NCBI GenBank assembly: GCA_021521415.1
Contig: JAIQDT010003856.1
Coordinates: 1 to 64,000, forward strand
From: Bidens hawaiensis
Taxonomy: Eukaryota > Streptophyta > Magnoliopsida > Asterales > Asteraceae
Reading direction: 5' to 3'
DNA: 64,000 nucleotides
Below are positions 45,083 to 58,229 of the stretch, one piece after another. The notes beneath the pieces were generated by a model, which was given only the letters and a program-made list of their open reading frames with translations, did not search any database and was not told where the DNA came from. Numbering within the stretch: the first letter of the stretch is position 1; each line of letters opens with the position of its first letter. A program made the translations under genes and the position numbers.

Positions 45083-46912
45083 TCTTTAATGAATGGACTC
45101 TCATTTGTTGTCTTTATTTATTATAAACTATTAACGAATAACCAATAAGTTAAAACCATAACGAATCACATGTTATTTATTCTTCATTCGTTATCTTTAT
45201 TTATGACGAATGAGGTCATACGTTAACGAATGAGGTGGAAGTGAATAGATACAATGAATGAGTCTATTCGTTATACTTTTAAAACACCAATGACCTTCAT
45301 TCGTTTTCAATAATGATAGCAAATAGGTTCCATTCGTTATTCTCACAATAACGAATAGGAATTATATAAAATGGAAAAATCTCTTTTTCAAATTTCCAAG
45401 AATTAAATAATGCATCGAAACTCGTGTCCCGATGAACTTTACCTTAAGAATCTTTACCGCTCGGGGTAAAAAGCAATACCTTAACGTGTCTTATGTTCAA
45501 AACACATAAGATAAAAAAATTAACTTAAAACCAATTAACTTAAAATGAATTTCATAAAAACGTGGTAAAATCTTTTTGGTATTTTCTTTTTCAAATTTGT
45601 ACCGTCCAGCTCGAAAATAAAGCATAAATCAATATAAAAACAAAAACGTTTTTGAATTTTGTATATTTTCAAATTAAAAGCAAATACGACTACGACAAAA
45701 ATGAAATCTATTCTATGAAAGCAGTACACATTTTTGTGAGTTAAGCAGATAATCAAATTGACCAAATCATCCTTCCACCTCAGTTTTATATTTCATTTCA
45801 GCGTTATTATGACTGGCGTTAAGTCGGTCATTGATATTCTTGTCCACTTAAATCTTAAAACAAACTTTCAAGCATTTTTGTGATAAAATTTAGTTTCAAT
45901 TAGAGCACATATTATCAGAAACTATCAGCCTCTAATCTGGATTCATGCTTAATTTGATTTTTATCAAGTCACCACAACTTGACTTAAACCATTATGCCTG
46001 AAGATAAAAATATATGATTCATAATTGATTAAGAAATCTATTCTAATAATACCCACTATAAGGTATACCACCGTTATCAATCAATACACCAAGCTTCCTT
46101 TACTATGAATGAGTATGCACGAGTTCATCTGTAGGCTTACATAAATTGTATCCCCTAGGGTCCGTTTCTTACTAGTGTTAGGACACACGCAAGGGAGGAA
46201 CAATGTATGACTCACAACAGATTTTGATCAAGTCAGTAATGAATTTGTACGAGGTGCAGCAGTGATCAAGTTTATTGACTTAGAGTTTGCTTTAAATCTT
46301 TTGAAATATTCATATTATGAGTATCCAAACAATAAACCGCATAAAAACTCACAATGTCCAGAAACCGGATGCATCCCATCAATACCGGATTTGAGGCCAT
46401 AAGACCATACATTGTTGAAGTGTTAACCATAAACTAGATGCATTTTATTTAGAACTTTTGTTTTTGGCGATCAAAGACATAAGGCTTGAGTATAACATGC
46501 TATTACATTTCTGCCATCATTACCAAGCACCTCTTACAAATTGGCAATTCTTATGTTTATATCACATACTTAATTCTAACAGTTCGTTTAAGACCTACCA
46601 ATGCACCAATGCAGCTAAGCACACAGTCTTTTAAGCTTATTTCTTACCGGATTTGGGACTACATGATCAATGTACTATCATATTCTCTTTTTGCTTCAAA
46701 ACTCATTTTTGAGGAGCATATTTTAATGTTTTTGTATTTTAAAACATTTGAATGTTTTTTGTTTTTACATGTACAAACATAAAGCACAATATTTTTGTAT
46801 ATTACGCTTTTCCTCTCACAAAAACCAAAATATTATAATAACAAAAATAAAATGAAAAATGTAGAAAATAAGTTAATTGTACGAGCTTAAGGATATCAGC
46901 AAGAGTTTTCAA
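45083..46912 (-). other. Copia B spacer between pol and downstream ORF, right part
   Basis: Positions 45083-45370 are acgaatg-rich. Positions 45400-46800 align with copia A 3840-5100. Within them 45930-46650 also aligns with the Athila 3' non-coding module. No protein gene is recognised. A hydrophobic frame at 45535-45765 resembles 4032-4220. Confidence 0.6.
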
Positions 46913-49640
46913 TCAGTTTAAAACAAACAAAAAGTTAAATTGTGCTTTATCAAAAGCTTTGGTAAACAGATCAGCTTTCTGAAAATACGTGTGCACCTTC
47001 TCTAGATCGATTAATTTCTTTTCAAAACAATCACGGATAACATGATATTGAATATCGATATGCTTCTTCTTAGAGTGGTGCACGGGGTTCTTCGTGAGAC
47101 AAATAGCAGCTGAGTTATCAATATATATGGGAGTAGTAAGAAACTTCAAACCGTAATCCCGCAAGTGTTGCTAGATCCAAAGAACCTGTGAATAGCAACT
47201 CGAGGCTGCCACATGCTCTACTTCTGCGATTGTAGTGGACACTATTGTCTGTTTCTTGCACTTCCAGGAAACAAGCCGGCTTCCTAGAAATTGACAACCC
47301 GTCGTAGTTGACTTGAAGTTGATTTTGCAACCTTCATAGTCTGAATCGTAAAACGTAGTGAGATCAAAGCTACATCCTTGGGATACCTTAACCCAGTGTT
47401 GGGATTACTCCTCACATAGTGAGGTATACGTTTAACCGCTGCCGGATTAGCCACTAGGGGACTCGATTGGTACCTGGCACATAAACAAACAGCAAGTATG
47501 ATATCAGGATGAGAAGCAGTAAGATACATTAAAGAACCTATCATAGCTCGGTGTAGGGTAAGATCAATGGTATATCCTCCAATTCGTCTGGTAACAAAAT
47601 GTGACCCACAGGAAGAAGCGTCGAAGGGACTTTTCTAGTAGTTATCTTGAGTCGGCTCAAGACGCCGTTCACATATTTCATCTGATATATGAAAATTCCA
47701 GCGTCAGACTGATGAACCTGCAACCCTAAGAAGAAATTCATCTCTCCCATCGAGCTCATCTCGAATTTTGTCTACAGTAACTTCTCAAAATCATTACACA
47801 GCTTGTCATTTGTAGAACCAAATATGATGTCGTCAACATATATCTGGACGAGGTGTAGATCTTCTTTGACAGTGTTGTAGAAATGGGTATAATCCACAAT
47901 CCCTCTCTTGATGCCATTATTCGTAAGATGGCCAGCAAGTGTGTCGTACCAAGCTCTCGGGGCTTGGTGTAGACCATAAAGAGCCTTGTTTAAACGATAA
48001 ACACGGTCAGGATTGTCCGGATCTTCAAACTAGGAGGTTGTTTCACGAACACCTCTTCATGAAGTTCCCCGTTAAGAAACGCACACTTAAAATCCATTTG
48101 ATAAACTTTAATGTTCTTGAAAGATGCATAGGCTAAGAATATACGTATAGCTTCTAGTCTTGGAAGAATATACTTCCATGTAATCTACGCCTTCTTTCGG
48201 ATGAAATCCATGCACGACCAAACGCGCTTTATTCCTGACGATGACCTCACGATCATCCTTCATACATTTAAAGATCCATTTGGTTGGAATAGGCTTCTTA
48301 ACTCAATCAGATAACGTGTCTGAACTCCAATGAGATCCCAAACGCCCAGTCGACTAAACTGTTGCAACTCCTCTTGCATAGCTTCTACTCAAGATGAATC
48401 CTTAAGCACCATACGAACACTCTTCGGTTCCATTTGAGAAAGAAAGCAGGTGTATTTTGCGAGATTCGTGATTCCTGATGAATGCATATCGGCATACGCA
48501 TATAACACATTAGAATCGTTTGCACTAGAAATATGATGATGCGTCTGAACAACAGCATCAAGATCACCAATGATGTTGTACTAAGGATGATACGTGTGAA
48601 TCTAAAGTGTAGGATTCTCTAGCACAACTACATTACTATTTAAATTAATAAGATTCTCTTCAACATCATGAGATGATTCCCCAACCTCATGAGTATCAGA
48701 AAACGGTACTGAAGAAGAATCAACAAAATGACCATCATTCGATGAAATAGAAATGATATCAGACATATCATGATAATCATCTTGTGGAACATCATCATAA
48801 TTAGAAGTTGAAGACCTTGGTGTGGAAAAAAATTGATCTTCTAAATACGCACGCACCAGGTCTTCATCAGGAACATCAACTATGGGAGTAAACGAGTTAA
48901 ATGAACACTCATAGTCACACATCTAATCAGGACCCTTCATGGGAAAAGGTGTTGTGTAACTATGGAAATCAACATGATACCATTCTTCAACGCAACCCGA
49001 AGTGAAGTTGAAGACATGTTTCTTCGGCTATGCATAGCCCAAGAAGTAACCCTCAATAGCCTTCTCTTCAAATTTTCCCGCATCTCAGTTCAGCATCGTG
49101 CAAGGACACCCGAATGGTTCCAAAAATTTAAACTAGGCTTATAGTTATTCAGAAGCTCGTAACTCATCTTACCCAGCTCCTTAACCGTCAGAACAATGTT
49201 AAGCGTGTAGCAAGCAGTGTTCACCGCCTCATTCTTAAAATTGGACAGGAAGCTTTGAATCTGTAAGCATTGTTCTTGTTGCATCAATCAATGTTCAGTT
49301 CTTCCGTTCAGCCACACCATTCTGTTGTGGTACACATGGAGCACTATATTCTCAATGGATTCCCTTTTGAATACAAAAGAAGTCCAATATAGTATTCTTG
49401 AACTCTATACCATTATCACTCTGAATGCCTCTCACCTAGTGTTTGTAAAGTGATTCGATCTTCGTGATTAAATTTTAAACAAGAACCGGTGTTTCATCTT
49501 TAGAACTCATAAATAACACCCATTAGTACCTTGAATAGTCATCTGTGACAACTAAACGGTACCAATCTCCAGCAATACTCGCACGATTCACAAGACAAAA
49601 AATCCATATGAAGTCATTATAGTGGAGTATCAATGGAATT
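46913..49640 (-). pseudogene. pol: SIRE-like copia B: integrase, RT, RNase H
   Basis: Minus strand, from high to low coordinates. Integrase relic (49640-49090) has RGIQSDNGIEFKNTILDFF and PCVPQQNGVAERKN. The linker is at 48922-48602. RT (48570-47541) holds the intact YVDD loop (about 47835-47850) and SSMGEMNFFLGLQV. RNase H (47540-46913) contains IYIDNSAAICLTKNPVHHS, KKHIDIQYH and ADLFTKAFD near the C-terminus. Frame changes and stops occur at roughly every 200 bp. Together with 49639-57579 this is the only copy in the window with gag, protease and integrase. Confidence 0.88.
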
Positions 49641-51310
49641 AAGTTGGGTGCGACTTCTTCTTCTGTTTGCCCTTCTTGCATGCAACACATTGATCAATCA
49701 GCTTGAAGTGCTTCAGGAAAACCCCATCCATCAAATCATTTTCCATGAGATAGTTCATCTTTCTGACATGAATGTGACCCATACGCCTATGCCACATAAT
49801 CGAGTTTTTCTCAGTTGATTTTGAGACAAAACACGTTTCAACAGACGTAGAAGTCGATACCTTAGTACTCATGTTAAGCACATAAATATCGTTTGACCTA
49901 GGAGACCACATAACAACCATGTCTTCTAGAATGACATATCTTGGTTTGAGTATTATGCACTCCTTATCAGTAAATATGGTGGTGTACTTCTTATCACAAA
50001 TCTGAGACACGCTCAGCAAATTATGATCCACCTTATCACAATAATTAATCTTCTCTAATGTAATACTACAATTCAAAACATCTCTTTTCTTCATAATCAT
50101 TCCCCCAGAATTACCCGTGAACGCTACATAACCCCCTTGTATATTCTTGACATTGGTTAGTAGGTCAATGTTGCTGGTAATATGATGAGAGCATCCACTA
50201 TCCATAATCCATTTTTCACCTTATATAGTCTTGGATAAACTCTGCATATAAAGGTAAAATGATTAGTTCAAAACGGTAGCGCAGGCCTCAGTCTTCGGAA
50301 CCTCTTTAATTTTATTTGAAGGTTTAAACTTGACTGAATCCTAATGTGGTTTAGCTGCTTGTGAATAAGTCACATGCCTTTTTTATTTTCGTCACAAATA
50401 TGCAGCTAGAACGGCATTTGTGTTCACATTTTTACAAATTGGTTCCATAATAACAAACAATTTGGGTTTTAAATTAGCATTGCTTTCATCAACATGAATC
50501 ACTTTGCGTGAATTCACATTGTTAAAAAAAATGAAAGTCTCATCATCACAAGACATGGGCCTCTTCAGAATTTCCTTAACCAAAGGAACTGGTTTGGATT
50601 GTTCCTTGATAAATGAATGAATACTTTGTGATTTCTTCATTCCACAGTTTCTTACAACATGCCCTCATTCACCACATAAGAAGCTTGATCTCATATCAAC
50701 GCACGCACGCTGTGGTATGATAGATACTTGTGCAACAGAAGGTGAATGAGAAACACCAGAAGCATGCACTTTGTTCAAGTCAACAAACGTAACAAATTTC
50801 TTTTTCAAATAAAAATCAAGGTTTGAACAATTAGAGGAACTCTGTAACGTGTCAATTCCAGTTGAGTTAACAAATTGAACTTTCTTAACAGATTTTAACA
50901 ATTTTTTAGCTTTAACCAATGGATCTATTGTGTTAGATACCTTAGATTTAGCAATTGCTTGCTCAAGATCTTGTAATTTTGAAGTTTCATTGTGAAAGAT
51001 GCTTTCAATCAATTCAGGTTTGATAAGATTAAGCGGAATGTATTTCTTAGTGAACACTTTGCTAAGACCTTTTAACTTAAACACACGTCCTGTGTTTACA
51101 TTAGAAGGAGCAGGATTAATGAATGCATCAAATCCTCATAATAAATTTTGAGTTTTTTCTGATTCCTTAGCTTTAACCTTAGCTGGTTTTGTCTTATTCA
51201 CTTTAGATGTACTTGAATCGTACACAGCCTTCTCAAAATCTTGAATTTCACTTATAATGTGATTTGAACATGGAATGTTCGTTTTCTTGTGTATAATTTC
51301 TGGTTAACCT
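49639..51310 (-). pseudogene. gag-pr: SIRE-like copia B: gag C-terminal part, protease, GAG-pre-integrase
   Basis: Minus strand. A Lys-rich coiled region (51084-50665) ends in a second zinc knuckle interrupted by a stop (LCGE*GHVVRNC). Protease has WIMDSGCSHHITSN (about 50210-50165), the copia D-S-G site. The GAG-pre-integrase domain has WHRRMGHIHVRKMNYL and CVACKKGKQ (49800-49640). A frame change lies at about 50392 and several stops precede the protease. The other gag part lies beyond the 5S-LTR element at 55705-57600. Confidence 0.87.
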
Positions 51311-51401
51311 ACATCTGTAACATCCGGCCCCTCGCACCACCAATATTATCCGCTCTGCCCACGAAGAGCTCACGGATTTGTTTTTGGTTGCCCAGATGGA
51401 G

Positions 51402-51456
51402 AATTCCCAGGAGGTCACCCATCTTAGTACTACTTCCACCTAAGCACGCTTAACCA
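51402..51456 (-). other. 5S rRNA-like segment in LTR (left)
   Basis: The minus strand reads gttaagcgtgcttaggtgga, agtagtactaagatgggtga and cctcctgggaa in series. These match the A-box, intermediate element and C-box of plant 5S rRNA (aagcgtgcttgggc, gatgggtgacc, tcctgggaa). Cassandra LTRs are known to carry such a pol III control region. It is not a functional 5S gene: the 5' half is unrelated and the A-box is diverged. Confidence 0.88.
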
Positions 51457-51613
51457 TGGGGTTTTCATGTGCTCCACAGCCAACTAAGCCCAAAACGCAT
51501 TGGTGATTGAAGAGGAATGACATTTACTTATGAACCAAGGATCTCTCTTGTCCACGTCCGATGTGGGATTTGTGTAAGAGTGGGAGGATGTTGTGTTTTC
51601 CAAGGGTGTTACA

Positions 51614-54600
51614 AACAACCTCCCTTTGGACTCATATTCCTAGATGAGGTGTGTCCCATCATCCTGAACGGCACAAGAGTGGCTCCGATACCACCGCTAA
51701 AGCGGAAACGCCTGAGTGTGACGTACAAATTGCTCAAAACACATGTGACACTATTAAGTGACAATATTATCATTAATTTATTCAAAAGCATCAAGTACAC
51801 AAGTTTATCAAATGAACAAACATAAAGAAGAAGGAACAATACAAATGTCTTCTTGTTTATTATTTAAATAACCTAACTTCTGGAATCTTCGTCATTTCAT
51901 CCTCTAATGAAAGTACTTGTAGCATATATATAAAATAAAGTCAACTAATTGAATAGTTGGTAAGTTCACACAAGTTTTGATACAAGTATATAAAAACCAT
52001 ACAATTCCATGAACAAGTGTAAATGAGTAAGTAAGGTCCTTTCCAGTTGGGATTGTGCACCAACGTACTCGGATAATAGCACAAGTAAGTGTCTTTTCTG
52101 TTGGTAAAAACCAACATCCTCGGATCGGGGGTCCCTATTCCACTCATAACATGGAAGTCCTAAGTGCATAGGGGGGCGTATGATCATACTTAATAAGGAA
52201 ACCATGAGCACGTAATCTTTGAGCAAGTAAGCAAGTAAACACACAAGTCCATGTAACGAATTGTAGTTTGTAGATAGTAAATAAATGAAATCGAATTGTT
52301 GATAGGATATATATATATATATATATATATATGCTACCCCCAAAATAGTTTTAAAAAAAGGGTAAAAGGGGGTGTGAGAAACTCACCTTGATGTTGAAGA
52401 CAAACTTGACATAAAACCGAAAGTACGTAAATGAAATCGAAGCAATTGAACGTCACGAACTAAAATGAAAAGCATAAAAATTAATATTAACTGACGACTT
52501 ATAGAAAGTAGTATTCATACAAGCACTATAACTATTTTCTAAGCGATTCCTAGAATCCTTAGTATCCAAACAATCCCACGGATTATTAAAAGTTTGACCA
52601 AAGTTTGACTTTCTGTTGACTTTGACCAAAAGGTCCAAGTTGTTGACCGTTGACTAAAAGTATTGATGGTTGACCAAAATATTGATCGTTGACCCTAAAT
52701 GTTGACTGACGACCCGTTGGTGACTTTTGAACAATTATCTAGACTTAAAATAGTCATAAGATATTCATAGTCGCAACCTAATAATCGATCATGTAATTTG
52801 CTGTTAATCATTTTTTTCATGCAACCCTATGACTAAGTCACACTTTTACCAATTTCATTTCTCTTAAGTAAGACTAACCACTTAGTCAAATAGTTCTAAG
52901 TTTACCCATAAAGTCAAAATTCAAGTTACCACAATCAATCTATTACAAATACAATTATTTTCACTAACCAATATGTTGATCATCCTTAACAAGTTTTCAA
53001 TCATCAAAACTGATTTTTCCAACAAACCAAAACTTGTGATTAATTACCAAATAATTCACACATATTCTTTCAAATATTATGTATAACATATATTTTTATT
53101 ATAGTTTTCCAATTCACAAAAATATATAAAATATTCACACTCTACAACAACCTAATTTCAGTCTCTATTTTAACACAACAGTACACAAATATTTGCCAAA
53201 AACTCTATATTTGTCCAATTGATGCAAGACCAATAGGATAAAATTTCTACTTCAATGTATAACATTATAGAAGTGGAATAACACCCATATCTACTTTCAA
53301 TATCAAGTTATACAATTTGCAACACAGCTCAGAAAATTTCTCTTTCAATCAGGATTGCAACACGATTTTGTAAATTAATAAAATCTAGTCAAACAAAGTC
53401 CAAAAATTATAACTATTGACTTTTTGAAAACTAAATTCAATGTACTTAATCATAGTATCACAAATCAATCAGAAACACCAACGTATCATCAAGTTATACA
53501 ATCTAAAATCTAAAACACAGAATCTGTCAACAAGAAGATTCAAACCAAAAGTCACAAAAATCATGATTCTTATATCCTTATGATCTTTATTCGTCAAGGA
53601 ACCATTTTTTATAACCAAATCTCATGTATTTCATTATTTTACTGATTTATAAAATAATATTTATGTACAAAAGGTTTCCATATTTTCTTTTATGACAAGA
53701 CATACAATTTCTTTTAAAACCATCAACTTGATCAATTTTTTATTTCTTATGATTACATGTGTTTGGATACTTAATCCCACAATCCCAAATAAAAGAAACA
53801 TAAACAAAATATATATTAACCATGCTTACTTACTTGCTTGATCAATGCTATATCACTATTTTTTCCAAGAATCGCCCAACTTGATTATGATATTTTGAGA
53901 GTGTTTTAGTAAAATAAAATGTATGTGTGTGTGATGTGATATGGACGGCCAAAAGGAAGAAAAATAAAAGTTATAACCTTAATTTTTATTTACTCATCAT
54001 TAACACAATCATTAAGACATAATTAATTTTATTAAACTTTAAGTTATGTTAGTTTTTATTACATGTGACATGTTACATTCTATTATAAACATTTTCTAGT
54101 AACCATATGTTGTGTACTAGTCTTTTTGTTACTTGTCATGTAATATATCATAGGTTATGTTATTTTAATTATTCACTTCTCGTTCAACATATTAGTATAC
54201 AACAACTAATCATGTAGCATGTAACACAATTTCACCCACCACATATAATACATGTAACATATCATGTGTGACAAATTTATTATAACCTATCATATATTAT
54301 AACATGTGTGAAAAGTTTATTATTCTAGTTATCAATAACTAGTTACTCTCAATTAGGTCACCAATGACACCACTGACTCAATGTATGCATACATGACACT
54401 ATATGCATGGGAGTTCATTAACTTAGTTAACAAAACTAACTAGGTTTACTGACACAATCAACAGGATTTACTAAAAATGTCGGGTGTCACATCGGGGATT
54501 AGAAATGTTGAATGTATATTTTATTATGAAGTTGGATATTATAATATGTTTTTATACATTTATTTATAAATAAAAACCGAAAATTTAAAACGGGTCGGAT

Positions 54601-55383
54601 TTTCGGGTTTGAAAAGTAACGAATGTTACAGGACTTACAACTTTTGGAAATTTCGTCCCGAATTTAAAATAAAAAAATAAAATTTTAAAAGAGAACAACT
54701 AATATACAAAGTTGTTAGAAGTTTAAACAATTTTATACATACATAATAAAAAATAGAATAACACCGATCTTTTAATGACCCAAGAGAACGCCACAAATAG
54801 AAAATATGACAAGGACACTTATATATAGAATGTACCAGCGGCGTATCCACCATGCTCTTATCATATTTGTCCAGTTCCCCAAAATCATTTCAAGTTCCGA
54901 GTTATTTCACACAACTAGACTTATTATATTTTCCATGCGAGAACTTTGATAATTACGTGTCGACCCATAATTACCTCTATTGTCGGATTGTCCATATAAT
55001 GTGCCCATATTGTGTGGTTTTAAGACATAGACCTTAGATATATAAATAAAATTATCATATATGACGTTAAAAATAAAAAAAATAAAGAATTAAAAGGGTA
55101 AAACATTACAAAACACATTGTTATACCATTCAGGCCAAGGATAACGCAAAAATACTAAGTCAAATAAATAAAATCATCATAGTCTGAACCAAGTAAACGA
55201 TGTTGAAAACAAAATAAAAGAGGTAATGAAATTAAAAAATGAAAACATTTGAATTATGAACATCGTAACATGTATTGAACAATCAAATAAGGCTTACATA
55301 ATTTCTAATCATGCAACCTAAACAATTAAGCAAACAAACTATAACCTACTAGAACACTGTGTCTAATGTCCTATCTTATAGTC
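51614..55383 (-). other. Non-coding interior of the 5S-LTR element
   Basis: 3.8 kb, AT-rich, with no ORF longer than about 125 codons and no retroelement protein motif. It holds a cluster of TTGAC words (52593-52710), a (TA)n run (52307-52333) and stretches of acatgtgacatgttac type around 54060-54310. Nothing identifies a gene. It may be a LARD-like interior or a captured genomic segment. Confidence 0.7.
52593..52710 (+). promoter_or_regulatory. Cluster of nine TTGAC (W-box core) words
   Basis: tttgacc/gttgacc/gttgact occur nine times in about 118 bp, all on the + strand. TTGAC[C/T] is the WRKY binding core. Clustering may equally be a decayed short tandem repeat. Confidence 0.5.
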
Positions 55384-55486
55384 ACGGCTCTGATACCAAT
55401 CTGTAACATCCGGCCCCTCGCACCACCGATAATGTCCGCTCTGTCCACGAAGAGCTCACAGATTTGTTTTTGGTTGCCCAGATGGA

Positions 55487-55543
55487 GACTTCCCAGGAGG
55501 TCACCTATCCTAGTACTACTTCCACCTAAGCACGCTTAACCGT
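55487..55543 (-). other. 5S rRNA-like segment in LTR (right)
   Basis: Same segment as 51402-51456 with a few substitutions, including tatcctagtactact here against catcttagtactact at the left. Divergence between LTRs shows that the insertion is not very recent. Confidence 0.88.
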
Positions 55544-55704
55544 GGAGTTTTCATGTGCTCCACAGCCAACTAAGCCCAAAACGCGTTGGTGATTGAAGAG
55601 GCAGGACATTTACTTATGAACCAAGTATCTCTCTTGTCCACGGCCGATGTGGGATTTGCCTAAGAGTGGGACGATGTTGTGTTTGCCAAGGGTGTTACAA
55701 CATC

Positions 55705-57600
55705 CTCAATGATGACTTTCTCAACAAAGACTTTGTTGCTTTGAATGTGTGGTTCTTGCGTTGAAGATTTTGCAGTGAATTTTTCTTTGTCACTTAGTTT
55801 TGGTTTCTCCACATGAATGACTTGCTCATTAACAACTTCTTCTTTTCCCACAAACAAATTTTGAGAACAATCATCATGGATTGGTGGAGGAACTTCAACA
55901 AAGCCTAGACCATTTTTAGAACCCTTTTGTTTACCAGATACTTCAATTATTTCATTCAAAAAAAAAGGAAGAATTTATAAATTTGTCTGATTTTCTTTTT
56001 AACTTGAAAACTTCATCTTCAAACTCTGTTATTTTAGTTCTTTGCTTGAGGTTTTCTTGAAATTGTTTTTCATTCATTGTCATTTTTACTAAAAGTTCTG
56101 CTTTCTGATCATGATTACTAACTGACAATCCATCAATTTTATCCTTAATCTTCTTTTAAGACTCTAATGATTGTCTATAATTATCTCTCACTGAAGCAAG
56201 ATCTTTCATCAGTGAATCATTTTGAGCATTAAGCAAGTCATATTTTTACTTAACAATTTCACAAACAGATCATGACACATTGTCTGATAATTTAACAGAT
56301 TCAGAAGAAGGAATAACCTCGTCGATCTTTGCCATACATGCAAAAGTAGTTTTTTGCATGTTGCATGAGATATCTGAGTCTGATTCAGTTTCTGTTACAC
56401 TCTAGGTAGACAACCCATCACCTTGAGCATCTTGAAAGTTCTCAGTCTGTTCAAACATAGCAAGATTTGCTTGAGTACCATTACCCAAAAACTTTTGATT
56501 CCAATCAATCTTGTTAACTATGAGTAAGGCTTGTGAACCAGCTGCCTTAGAAGAATCACCCCCAGAAGCTTTAGTAGAGTCATTTAATTTCTTACCCGAA
56601 CTCCTGTCTTGATTGCGAGATCCATTATATTCCTTCTTCGGCTTGTCACATTCTTTAGAAAAATGACCAAACGCTTGGCAGTTATAACATTTCACTTTAA
56701 GTTATCAAAGCCAACCCTCTTGTTCAATGATGGTAAATCTTTACCAGTTCATTGCATGAACTTCTTCACCTTTCGTACGATCATAGCCATGTTCCATTTA
56801 AGATCCATCAATTCTAAATCGACTAGATCAATCTGATAATAGTCTTCGTCAGTCTATTCACTCATAGCAATTTTGCTACCCACCAGATTTTCATATGAGC
56901 TCATGAAGGCACAAAGAAAAGAAAAATTTTGTTCAGCCTCTTTCATGTTTACACTCGATGGTTGAGTAAAGACATTACTAGCACCAATTGATCCACCCGA
57001 ATTAGTATTTGAACCAGATTCCATAATGCAAAAACTTGGCATTGATTCAGTGAAAGAAGATGATGCATCTTGTGAGGATTGAGTAAGAAATGCATTAATT
57101 GGAGCAGTATAACTACTCAAATTTAAAGAACCACCATATAGCGTTGGATCTTGATTTTCTTTCGATGACTTTTGGCACCGCAAATCATACTCTCTTTCCT
57201 CAAATTTCTGCATAAATTTCATTGCAGTGAGATCTTCATTCTTGAAGAAGCTATTTTCTTTTAGTACAAGAAGGAAAGTGGAATAAGAATTTGGTAATGC
57301 ATTCTTCATAGTGTCAGTCTTATCTGATTCACTCGGTTCCATCTTTAGTTTATTCATCCCAGTGATTAGATGATTAAACCTTGTCAGCATCTCCTCTATA
57401 GTCTCTTCTTTCAATAAGTTAAAATTTCTGAACTGGAACTTCAGCATAACTTTCTTACTCTCCTTAGTATTTATGTGCTGAAACAATGAGGCACATAATT
57501 TAATACTACGCACTTGATGGAAAATATTGTCTGGTAATACCATCGCCAAGGTGGAATATGCCTTTGTTTCAATTTCCAAAGCTTTTCTTTATTATTGAGA
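55705..57600 (-). pseudogene. gag: SIRE-like copia B: gag N-terminal and zinc-knuckle part
   Basis: Minus strand. Two TAA codons occur just upstream of ALEIETKAYSTLAMVLPD (about 57585-57530). The capsid region has LLKEETIEEMLTRFNHLITG, NALPNSYSTFLLVLK and a FEEREYDLR motif (57579-56854). After a frame change comes a zinc knuckle CYNCQAFGHFSKEC (56695-56650) in an open stretch to 56402. A Glu/Lys-rich coiled region (56330-55960) is broken by stops. A last segment with HDDCSQNLFVGKEEVVNEQV follows (55959-55705). It is interrupted by the 5S-LTR element at 55700. Confidence 0.85.
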
Positions 57601-58229
57601 ATACTGAGTAAATTCCTTTGGTGTAAAACCAGTAGTTACATTACCAACCATGGGTGTAGTATAAACATCGTCAAGACATCATGTAAGTCCCGAATCTAGA
57701 TCACTACAGTATGATATCAACTCGAACACGATATTTGTGCGGAATCCAAATACCGTGGTGATTCAAGACATCATGTAAGTCCCGAATCTAGATCACTACA
57801 GTATGATATCAACTCAAACACGATATTTGTGCAGAATCCAAATACCGTGGTGATTCAAGAACAATGATACGAAAAACAATAATAAGATTAGATGATACGG
57901 TTTCAATGCATACGATTCTATTATCAAATAAATCATCAGATACATATACCTATACCCTTATAAGCACTCTGATAGTTTGATGGTGGCTACCATTGATTAA
58001 CCCTAACTAATGACTAAACATTAACTATATATAGGGTTACCATACAAATGGCTCAAAGGCCAAGCCCAGCCAAGCCCAAACTAGCCTAATCGAAATCCAT
58101 AGGGATTTCGGTATTACACCATAATAACCATAATGCAATTCTTCAACTCGTCTTCGTTTATATCACTTTAGTCTTGATCATGTCATGGCCTTTTGATATG
58201 CGTCAGTCTAACCAAATCGTGAGCCAACA
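57601..58229. other. Copia B leader or 5' flank, non-coding
   Basis: Minus-strand upstream region of copia B gag. It contains a 92-bp tandem duplication (57671-57854) and a TATA-like ctatatatag at about 58025. I could not match it convincingly to the LTR-like segment at 7226-7783, so the 5' LTR of B is unidentified, diverged or deleted. No gene is seen. Confidence 0.45.
57671..57854. repeat. 92-bp direct tandem duplication
   Basis: 57671-57762 and 57763-57854 are nearly identical (tcaagacatcatgtaagtcc at each start), differing at only a few positions. Confidence 0.93.

Larger units (their letters stand above)
51316..55699 (-). mobile_element. Large Cassandra-like LTR element with 5S-rRNA-like LTRs, 4384 bp
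   Basis: Two 298-bp LTRs (51316-51613, 55402-55699) with TGTAACA..TGTTACA ends are flanked by the exact TSD ACATC (51311-51315, 55700-55704). On the minus strand the PBS is gattggtatcagagcc, right after the 5' LTR (+ strand 55384-55400). A polypurine tract aaagggaggttgtt precedes the 3' LTR. The LTRs contain a 5S rRNA-like segment on the minus strand, the hallmark of Cassandra. Known Cassandra elements are TRIMs well under 1 kb with short interiors, but here the interior is 3.8 kb and non-coding. It is inserted in copia B gag. Confidence 0.9.

Noticed and set aside
51402..51456. Functional 5S rRNA gene
   Set aside because: Only the internal control part is similar. The 5' half is absent and it sits in both LTRs of an element.
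53000..54600. Possible host gene in the long AT-rich interior
   Set aside because: No long frame, splice-consistent coding pattern or protein motif was seen on either strand.
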